Source of the DNA: Jimgerdemannia flammicorona
Taxonomy: Eukaryota > Mucoromycota > Endogonomycetes > Endogonales > Endogonaceae
Assembly (NCBI GenBank): GCA_003990745.1
Contig: RBNI01004850.1
Span: forward strand, 1-13,377
Direction of reading: 5' to 3'
DNA length: 13,377 nucleotides
The position numbers were made by a program, and so were the translations under genes. Positions 7,187 through 13,377 of the stretch are shown piece by piece. Under the pieces are notes generated by a model, which was not told the origin of the DNA, made no database searches, and worked only from the letters and a program-made list of their open reading frames with translations. Position 1 is the stretch's first letter. Each line of letters starts with the position of its first letter.

Positions 7187-7656
7187 ATAGTTACTTGGAC
7201 TTTTCTTTTATTACCAATTATCATCTAATTTATGTTATATTAATATAAAGATATCAAAATATTCTTCATTTAATTTTATATAAATTCCTTACTCCCCCTC
7301 TCTCTCTTTCTTTTTTAAGAGTTACTGACTTTTCAGCAATCTCAATTCTCCTCTTACTCTTCTTGTAAATATATTTTATGGCTTTTCTTATCAGATTTCC
7401 ACCCTTACCACTATCTATTTAGAATGTTTAACAATAATTACTCCTATCTTACAATTCTTATTCTAACTGCTAATTATTGACTATCTTTAAATATATAGAG
7501 TTAATATCTGACAAGTCTAATCCAAATAACTATAGCTTACTTTAAGGTTCATTACTTATCTTCAACTTCTCTCATTAATCTATGCTGAAGATTACCCCAC
7601 CTCTCTCTCTTCTCTCTCTTTAAAGGTTATAGTCCCAGTTGGTTCTTGATGAACTA
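7187..7656 (-). other. LINE 3' untranslated region
   Basis: Between the last coding motif and the poly-A tail lies about 470 bp without coding features, rich in pyrimidine CTCTCT stretches on the plus strand (about 7295-7315 and 7600-7620). No hairpin or other recognition structure was identified. Confidence 0.6.
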
Positions 7657-8306
7657 TTAGTAGTATCTTAGAACCTCATACTCTCTAAGCCAATATTCAG
7701 AGATATGTACTATGTCTCCTATCTGCTCAATATCCAGACACTTCTTACAGTCCACAATACCTCCTTTTACCAAGTATTCTGACTGATAGTTCAGTATTAC
7801 ATATATCTCAAAATCCACTACTATATTACTCAGAACTTGGGAGAGAGTTATCTTACTACTTGCTTGCATTAAGATTAGACTCTATTTTAGTTCTACTCTT
7901 TACTAATCTCTACTCTCTGCTATACTTCTGGTCACAAATCTTTTCCATACTTCCACAGACATTCCATATCATCTTCTAGCTAAAAATTCTCCACCAGAGT
8001 TTCTCTTAACAGTAGATAGTCCTATCTCCACATCTGTGATCTCTATTCCTTCTCCCCCTCATCACTCTTCTACTAGAGATCAATGCAGTGGATACTATCT
8101 ACTACTTCCTATCAAAATTCTCTATAGTACATCTTTTTACTCCCATCAAGAGCTACTAGAGAGAGTAGGTCACCAGTTGTATTTTGGGGAGAGTACTATA
8201 CTTCCTATACTATATAAGGGATACTTACTCTTGATCCTGCAATTTATTTACTTATCTCAGTCACTATACTCTCAAATAGTGCAAATGTTTAGTAAAGTCT
8301 ATCAGA

Positions 8307-8561
8307 CTAAGCCCACCTCTGTCTACTGATAATGTCAATACCTCCTAGCTGATCTGGCTCCTCTGTCCTACTCAAATCTATAATCTGGCTATCTTTAATA
8401 GTTTCTTGACCATCTATACTAGAAAGTCCAAGTGATATCTGATATATCATAGCTTTAGCAACCAGTACACATTCAGTATCATTACTCTCTCTGCCAGAGA
8501 GATATACTGACCTCTTCACTCTAAGAGTACATTTCCTCAAGCTAATAGCTACTGCTCCCAC
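8307..8561 (-). other. RNase H domain of LINE ORF2
   Basis: The open stretch reads GAVAISLRKCTLRVKRSVYL, then GRESNDTECVLVAKAMIYQI and SSIDGQETIKDSQIIDL. This matches the LINE RNase H pattern G-A-A-V...Y-L-G...S-T-V-Y-A-A-E-L...D-S-Q. The Asp of D-S-Q is kept, but the catalytic Glu of A-A-E-L is Lys (G-to-A). The D-G-S start upstream is lost to a stop. An RNase H after RT supports the Tad1/I group. Confidence 0.78.
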
Positions 8562-8599
8562 TAGTCACAAGGTAGTAAGAAACCATATACTAAAAAATA

Positions 8600-9420
8600 A
8601 ATCTCCAAGTAGCAGACTGCCTTGCCAGCTAAGACTACTATTCTGATCACATTACCTCCAACTATTCCTCTACCTAGAGTCAGTGTCTCACACTTATACT
8701 AATTAAGCCTAACATCTGATTATCTCTTATACTATTTCACTATACTCTTCAGAACTACCACATTCTCCACAGAGCTCAGCCCTACTACTATATTATCAGT
8801 AAAGACTCCAACCTTCTAGTTCACTCCCAAAATATTCAAACCCCCAACTCTATACTAAATTCTATTCAGCAAAGACTCTAATAAGAGGGTATAGAGAATT
8901 GGTAACAGTGGATCTTTTTGTAGCACTTCTCTACCCAGAGAAAAGGACTCTCTCCTGTACCTATTTACTATAATAGCTATCCAACTCTCCTCTAGCAGAC
9001 AAATTAATGATCTTTTGAACTCTTGTAGAACTCCCACTCACTTTAATACCCCCTCCAGCCATATATGCCAAATCCTGTTATATATCTTCTCTTGATCCAG
9101 AAAGACTAGTTGGCCATTGATCTCAGTTATATAAGTACTCTCTATAATACTGTAGACCCATACTGTTCTATCTCAAATTAACCAGCTACTGACAAAGCCC
9201 CTTTGCTCAGCCCCTAGTACCTACTGAGAATCTTACTACTAAAATCTTTATTATCAATTTGTGATCTATATCCAGAAATATAATCAGCCTCTAGTTCTTC
9301 TAATTCTCTCTTCTCCTCTTATCCTTATACAACAGAGTAACAAGTCCCAGGTACTGTCCTCCAATCCAGGACCCTGAGCTAATGACCTCATCATATATCT
9401 ATACTATCTCCTCTAACACA
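8600..9420 (-). other. Reverse transcriptase domain of LINE ORF2
   Basis: Recognisable RT blocks are GLVTLLYKDKRRREN and IIFLDIDHKLIIKIL (motifs 1-2, about 9350-9240), LVFLDQEKIYNRIWH (motif A near 9107-9070, second Asp changed to Asn), SLGREVLQKDPLLPILYTLL (motif B region, 8950-8870; expected G-V-R-Q-G-D-P-L-S-P), and KVGVFTDNIVVGLSS (motif C at 8803-8792; expected F-A-D-D, here F-T-D-N). The loss of the second motif C Asp alone would abolish activity. Confidence 0.88.
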
Positions 9421-10259
9421 ATCTCAATACCAGTTATCTTCTTCCAAAAATCCCAAGGCAGTCCTATCCTCCTCAGGTACTATCTCTATACTCATCATTG
9501 CCAAGACCTGACACATCTCTTCTCTACTTACTGGATCTCCAAGTTTGCCCAGGCCTGTGGCCAGGTCTGAGTGCCAATCCTCCAGCTGCCTTTCAATACC
9601 TTGGGCATCCTCACCCCTCTTCTTCTCACTCTATAGTTGCTCTCAGTGAGACTGCAATAAGTCTAAGATCTCTGGTGTCTCAGTCATCATCTCTCCTGCC
9701 TCATCTAATACTTCTTCCCACTACTATCTTATCCTCCTTACCTATAGCAGCCTTAATAAAAATTTAGTAGACCACTCTCTCTCCTCCATACCCTACCATC
9801 TCAGCTGAGCTGCCAGCTCTTTCACCTGCAATTTCTTCTTCAGTTCTTCCACCTCCTGCTAGATTCTCTGAATCCTCCAATCTCCTACCCTACAATTCTT
9901 TAATAATCCAGCTCACCTCTCCAGTAGGTTTGCTAGTCTCTGTAAAGTCTATCTAATATACTACCTCTGCTGGATTCCTCTCTCTCTCTCTGCCTCACCT
10001 CAATACTACTGAGCATCAGATTTCAACTGCTGCCAACAATTCCCAACCTCCAATCTCTGTGTCCTTCAGCCCACTACCTTAGCACTAACATCTACTATCT
10101 ATTCTCCCTACAAGGCACTATTGCCCAGCAATGTGGTATTCAGGTACCAATATCCAGGCCCATCCCCACTGCTCCAAACCTCTCTCTGCTCAGCAACCCC
10201 CAGTGGTCTAACCAAAGATACCAGACTGTCTTAATCTTGCTCCAAACATCTGTACTTCA

Positions 10260-10883
10260 GTACTCTGCTGTTAATACCCAGTCTATCCACAATTCCAGTC
10301 CTGCTACCCAATAAGTATAGATCCTACAATCTGCCCACTCAAGTCACCCAGTATATATCAAAGAACTCAGTCTCTCAATCTCCTCTCAGTCCTCTATCTC
10401 ACTACTCCTGCCTGCCATATCCCTCCCTCTATTAGTTCTGTCTAACCCATTATCATATATCATATTAAAGTCATCCCCCAGATAGTTGATTTCTGCCTCT
10501 GCCAAAACACCAACCTTCTGCAGATCCTGGACCCAATCCACTTACTCCCCCCTTTCTGTCAGGCAATAGCATGATCCTACAGTTAGGAGACTCTAACCTA
10601 GTCTCCTCTATACTCCCCACACCAATTAGCTCCCCCAATGTCCAATGTTCCCAATGTCCCCCACCCTCTTCCTGATCAGAATAGCCACCCACCCCAGCTA
10701 TACTACTGTACCATCCCATTCTCTCATCCAGTTCAGTAAGTCTAAGTCCACATTATAACCCACATTCTGTAGTAAGAAAAGATCTGCATCTAGCCTCTTC
10801 AATCAGCTGAAGATATTCTATCATCTCATTATATCCCTCAGTCTATTGATATTCAAAGAGCAGATTCTAGTTGTACTATTCAT
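10260..10883 (-). other. APE-type endonuclease domain of LINE ORF2
   Basis: From the ORF2 start I read ICSLNINRLRD (the S/L-N-I-N-G-L start of APE nucleases), LKRLDADLFLLQNVG (the L-Q-E block, with Asn in place of Glu), NWMREWDGTVV and VAILIRKR. GDDFNMIYDNGLDR (GDFN block) begins at 10478-10464, and LELWIDWVLTAEY, the counterpart of S-R-I-D-x-I, lies near 10270-10295. Between about 10660 and 10480 the frame is disturbed. Order and spacing fit the domain well. Confidence 0.8.
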
Positions 10884-12350
10884 ATTGGATAATGTTTTTT
10901 AAGAGAAAGTGCCCACTCTATAGTTCTATACTCATCTCATTACCCATAAGATCCAAGTTCCTCTCTGCTGCAATCTTGTCTGTCTCTATCTACTGAGTAT
11001 CTAATGCTATCAAGATCTCCTGACAGTCCACCCCATCCACAGCCTCCATTTCTGACTGGTATTCTTTGTATACTACCTGCTACTTATTCAGCCCCTTCCT
11101 TGGTCCCCATATGTAAGCTGCTCAATAATTCACAATCACTCTAAGCACTATCTCTCTATCATCATCCACTTGATAGATCTTGGCCTCTAGCAGTACTGCT
11201 ATAATCTTATTGCAGATTTTCCTTAGCACCTCCTCACTATATAGGATTTCTCTCTAGTATCTCTCACTTAGTACCTAAAAGTCCTCCCCCCCCAGCTCCT
11301 CTGCTGCTATATTTTCCAGCATCTTCCACAGCTACTTCTACTCATCTACAGCTTCCTCAACTCTCTCAGCCACTTCCTTCACCCTCTCCTCTTGCTCTCT
11401 CTTAGTATTCTATCTCACCAACTTATCCTAATTCTCCTTCAGTACATTCTACAGTTCCTCCTCCCCAGTAGCCCCACCTAGCACTCTATACTGAGGGTGC
11501 TCTCTCTTGACCATCTCTATATCTTCCATGACTATACTCAACCCAGAGCCACCTTCTGCTCCCTGGGACACCTCCAGCACTACCTCCTTCCCTCCCATCC
11601 AGGCACTTGCTTGCAAATCAGTATCTTTAGCTGGAGTCTCCCCCACCATCTCCCCTCTTAACTTTATCAACAGCTCCTTCTGAATCTATCTCCTCTGTGT
11701 CTGCTCCTAGACTGCCTAATCCAGCTACACCCTCTTGCCATTAACAATCTCTATAATCATCTTGGTCTCATACTTCTTCTAGACCAATCTTCTCTTCTCC
11801 ACAGCTCCAGCCAAGTCCTCCAATACCTCTAGCAAGTCCTCTTCTTCTTCCAGCATCTCCTTTATCCTTGAAACCTTATATTCTACAGGACCCCACTTAA
11901 GGACTACTAGCCAGTCTCTCATCTTCCCCATATTCTTCTTGCCCACTAGCTGTACCCTGATATCCACATCTCTAGTCCTGAACTCAGTACTCTTCCAGAC
12001 TCTAAACTCAACATCTATGATCTCTTCATACTTCTTGATGACCTCTACAATCAACCCTCTGGTCATTTCTTTTGATACAGTTGACATGTCCAGTATTGTT
12101 AACTGTACTACCTTGGGATCTCAGCACAAACACTGTACCATAGAGATCATTACCCTCCCCACTACCACTATCTTCTCTATTGCCTCCAATAGTACCCCCC
12201 CCTGCTTGAAGCCAATCTCCACTCCTTTCTATCTCTTCAAAAACTTCACTAAGATGGCCTCCTTCACCTTTTGAGCCAGAAGTCTCAGAATTATTCTTAC
12301 TATAACTGCTAGTGCTCTGAACGGATGGAGTTGATCCAGATGAGATTCGA
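10876..12350 (-). pseudogene. LINE ORF1, Gag-like protein, coiled-coil and charge-rich, decayed
   Basis: One frame can be followed from about 12350 to a TAG at 10878-10876 with about 20 stops, nearly all TAG, and no evident indel after about 12090. Readable parts include FKQGGVLLEAIEKIVVVGRV, TRGLIVEVIKKYEEIIDVEF, GKMRDWLVVLKWGPVEY, MLEEEEDLLEVLEDLAGAVE and EERVKEVAERVEEAVDE, the last two likely coiled-coil. No zinc knuckle is visible, unlike many Tad1 ORF1 proteins. The start is unclear: an ATG at 12087 is in frame, but similar composition extends upstream to the 12309 boundary. Position and overlap with ORF2 support the ORF1 call. Confidence 0.65.
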
Positions 12351-12390
12351 TTTAGATTCATCATGTGATGGATTCGAATCAACTCGGATT
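12309..12390 (-). repeat. Second copy of the flank ending CAGAGCACTAG, at the LINE ORF1 boundary
   Basis: Read on the minus strand this segment matches 1803-1903, including AATCCGAGTTGATTC, CCATCACATGATGAAT and GTTCAGAGCACTAG. This copy still has CpG and CpA where the other copy has TpA, so it is the less decayed one. The match ends at CTAG (12309-12312). Confidence 0.75.
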
Positions 12391-12399
12391 GGTCTCATG

Positions 12400-12542
12400 A
12401 TCTGATCCAGATTGATCCAGATTGATCCAGATTGATCTATCTGGATTGATCCATCCAGATTGATCCAGATTGATCCATCCAGATTGGTCCATCTGGATTG
12501 GTCCATCCGGATTGGTCCATCTGGATTGATCCATCTAGATTG
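12400..12542. repeat. Minisatellite of 10- and 14-bp units (GATCCAGATT / GATCCATCCAGATT)
   Basis: About eleven head-to-tail units alternate between GATCCAGATT and a 14-bp form with an extra CATC, with variants GGTCCATCTGGATT and GGTCCATCCGGATT. It forms the outer 5' end of the LINE, where it could have served as a promoter array like the repeated 5' monomers of some LINEs. The core differs by one C/T change from the GATTCAGATT core of the minisatellite at 1556-1815. Confidence 0.9.
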
Positions 12543-12546
12543 AAAT

Positions 12547-12631
12547 CTTTGGTGACTTCACCCTTTCTTTTGTTCATTTCGCTCTTGTTTTTTTTTTCCT
12601 GTCACACTTTGGTGACATCACCCTTTCCTTT
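12547..12631. repeat. Two near-identical 25-bp boxes 60 bp apart, each with a GGTGA..TCACC palindrome
   Basis: CTTTGGTGACTTCACCCTTTC (from 12547) and CTTTGGTGACATCACCCTTTC (from 12607) match at 23 of about 25 positions. Each contains GGTGA and TCACC arms around two bases (12551-12562 and 12611-12622). They could be paired sites for a dimeric DNA-binding protein or remains of a tandem duplication next to the LINE insertion point. Confidence 0.7.
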
Positions 12632-12700
12632 TGCTCCCTCTCTTCTTTTGTTCTTTTCTTTATTCTTTTTCTTTGTTCTTTTTCTTTGTTCTTTCCTGCC
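12632..12700. repeat. Pyrimidine-rich TTCTTT/TTTGTTC tract
   Basis: A low-complexity plus-strand run of TTCTTTTCTTTATTC and repeated TTTTTCTTTGTTC units. Open frames crossing it on both strands are compositional and show no domain. Confidence 0.75.
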
Positions 12701-13289
12701 GCATCATGAGCAAACAAAACAGCAGCCCTTAATTTGTACATTAGTCCAGTCTATTCATTTTTCACCCTACAATGATTGTCAAAAGAGGGAGTATTCAAGG
12801 TAGAAACGCACTCTCTACTGACAATGTTAGATTCTTTCTTATATAGATAGTACACAAGCTGCTCATCGAGAGCCAAAGGGGTGATGGCGGTGGCAGTGGT
12901 GATGGTGATGGCGATGGTGATGGCGGGGATGAGAGAGAATTCTAGCAATAACTCACAGCAGCCCTTCAGACCTTGGAATTCACAGATCTCATAGCTATAT
13001 ACGTGGCAGCCTTTTTTGAGCAGCCAATAGTAGATGTAGATTGCTCACTCGGCTACTACTTGTTTACTTGTGTTTATTTAAACTTCCCCAGCATGACCCA
13101 ATTTACCTTGTGCTTTTCTTAGGGTCCACAGCTCTACAGTGAGATCTGCTGACTTTATTCGCAATATCTGGTCAAGATAAAGAAAGGCTGGCAGACGTTA
13201 TAGGGCATGCTTTTGGTGGCTGAGCTATTGAGTCAATGCATTACATAGTGGAGGTCTCAAAAGGAACAGAAGTAAGCCTTTGTGAGCAA
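12701..13289. other. Unassigned region with a GATGGC-type minisatellite, no supported gene
   Basis: At about 12881-12926 the sequence is a short GGTGAT/GGCGAT/GGCGGT repeat. ACAGCAGCCCTT occurs near 12719 and CAGCAGCCCTT near 12957. The stretch 13128-13200 after TTTTCTTAG has a short plus-strand open part (VHSSTVRSADFIRNIW) that might be an exon or transposon scrap, but a stop follows and nothing is recognised. CpG is present at moderate level, unlike the LINE. Confidence 0.45.
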
Positions 13290-13377
13290 TCTTGTACAAC
13301 TCATGCAACTCGTCGATATGCAACTTGTGCAACTTGTCAGTATGCAGCTCACTCACTCACTCACTCACTCTTTTTTT
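13290..13377. repeat. Imperfect GCAACTYGT repeats followed by an (ACTC)n microsatellite and T-run
   Basis: Units such as TGCAACTCGTCGATA, TGCAACTTGTGCAACTTGTC and TATGCAGCTC occur in series and run into five to six ACTC copies, then Ts at the window edge. This is simple-sequence DNA; no gene is visible. Confidence 0.8.

Larger units (their letters stand above)
7657..10883 (-). pseudogene. LINE ORF2: endonuclease, reverse transcriptase, RNase H, C-terminal Cys/His motif
   Basis: ORF2 protein nicks target DNA and primes cDNA synthesis on LINE RNA. It starts at ATG 10883-10881, overlapping the end of ORF1 (stop 10878-10876) by 8 nt. The reading frame moves from one frame (endonuclease) to a second (RT, by 9110), back for RNase H, and to a third at the C-terminus, so at least three frame changes exist in addition to many TAG stops. 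The C-terminal piece 7657-7869 reads CKKCLDIEQIGDIVHISEYW, a C-x2-C...H-x3-(C-to-Y) pattern like the terminal zinc knuckle of Tad1/I-type LINEs. Overall architecture is clear although no long frame is open. Confidence 0.82.
7130..12545 (-). mobile_element. Degenerate, near full-length Tad1-like LINE (non-LTR retrotransposon)
   Basis: About 5.4 kb on the minus strand with the order minisatellite 5' end, ORF1, ORF2 (APE endonuclease, RT, RNase H, C-terminal Cys/His motif), 3' untranslated part and poly-A (T-run on the plus strand at 7130-7186). The domain set with RNase H fits the Tad1 clade of fungi. AAATCTTT occurs at 7125-7132 and 12543-12550, a possible 8-bp target-site duplication, though partly poly-T. 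The coding strand is purine-rich, so the plus strand looks C/T-rich throughout. Many in-frame stops (mostly TAG) and several frame changes make it inactive. No CpG was seen from about 6750 to 12318. Confidence 0.85.

Noticed and set aside
9382..9767. Plus-strand Ser/Leu-rich open frames
   Set aside because: They are antisense to LINE ORF2, whose RT and RNase H motifs are clear on the minus strand.
10471..10719. Minus-strand 82-codon Gly-rich open frame
   Set aside because: It lies in a different frame from the endonuclease motifs on either side (ORF2 start and GDDFN). It could cover a locally shifted piece of the domain, but no endonuclease block was recognised in it.
11939..12274. Plus-strand Thr/Ser-rich open frame
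   Set aside because: It is the antisense shadow of LINE ORF1.
12309..12506. Minus-strand open frame with DGSIWINLDGSIQIDQSG-like repeats
   Set aside because: The repetitive peptide simply translates the minisatellite; it stops exactly at the CTAG boundary and has no start context.
12498..12948. Open frames on both strands over low-complexity DNA
   Set aside because: They translate the TTCTTT tract and the GATGGC repeat; no domain or splice signals support them.
1..13377. tRNA, rRNA or bacterial operon signals
   Set aside because: No cloverleaf, rRNA core or ribosome-binding-site-plus-ORF arrangement was recognised; introns and poly-A-tailed LINE indicate a eukaryote.

Overview
This looks like repeat-rich DNA from a filamentous fungus, most likely an ascomycete. 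Three things suggest this: short GT-AG introns of about 53-116 nt, relics of three typical fungal transposon classes (hAT, Ty3/Gypsy, Tad1-like LINE), and C-to-T/G-to-A decay that resembles repeat-induced point mutation (RIP). The taxonomy is inference. No tRNA, rRNA or CRISPR was seen.

Layout, left to right. At 1-1469 (minus) is the 5' part of a decayed hAT transposase gene with a BED zinc finger and three recognisable introns; it runs off the left edge. At about 1556-1903 is a 14-bp minisatellite followed by a unique flank. This flank reappears at 12309-12390, next to a second minisatellite. At 1904 to about 4060 (minus) is a Ty3/Gypsy polyprotein cut off early in reverse transcriptase. It stays in one reading frame with no indel that I can see but carries about 34 nonsense codons. 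Its domain order is Gag, CCHC knuckle, a complete five-motif dUTPase, aspartic protease, RT. The dUTPase between knuckle and protease is the most unusual feature of the window. The stretch 4065-5080 is very A+T-rich leader/LTR-like DNA without a gene.

At about 5090-6750 the base composition changes sharply: CpG, absent by eye over the preceding 4 kb, is common. This island holds a promoter-like region (a perfect TGACGTCA palindrome, CACGTG, more TGACG sites) and a multi-exon plus-strand gene (5605-6740). A consistent splice model gives about 183 residues of unknown function. It is the only gene in the window that looks intact.

From 7130 to about 12545 (minus) lies a near full-length, degenerate LINE: a T-run (poly-A tail of the minus strand), ORF2 with APE endonuclease, RT, RNase H and a C-terminal Cys/His motif, an upstream coiled-coil-rich ORF1 overlapping the ORF2 start, and a minisatellite 5' end. 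CpG is absent here too. The right end (12546-13377) holds two near-identical palindromic boxes 60 bp apart, pyrimidine-rich and GATGGC-type low-complexity repeats and an (ACTC)n tract, with no gene I can support.

The transposons do not work together. They form layers of dead elements flanking one apparently protected single-copy gene.
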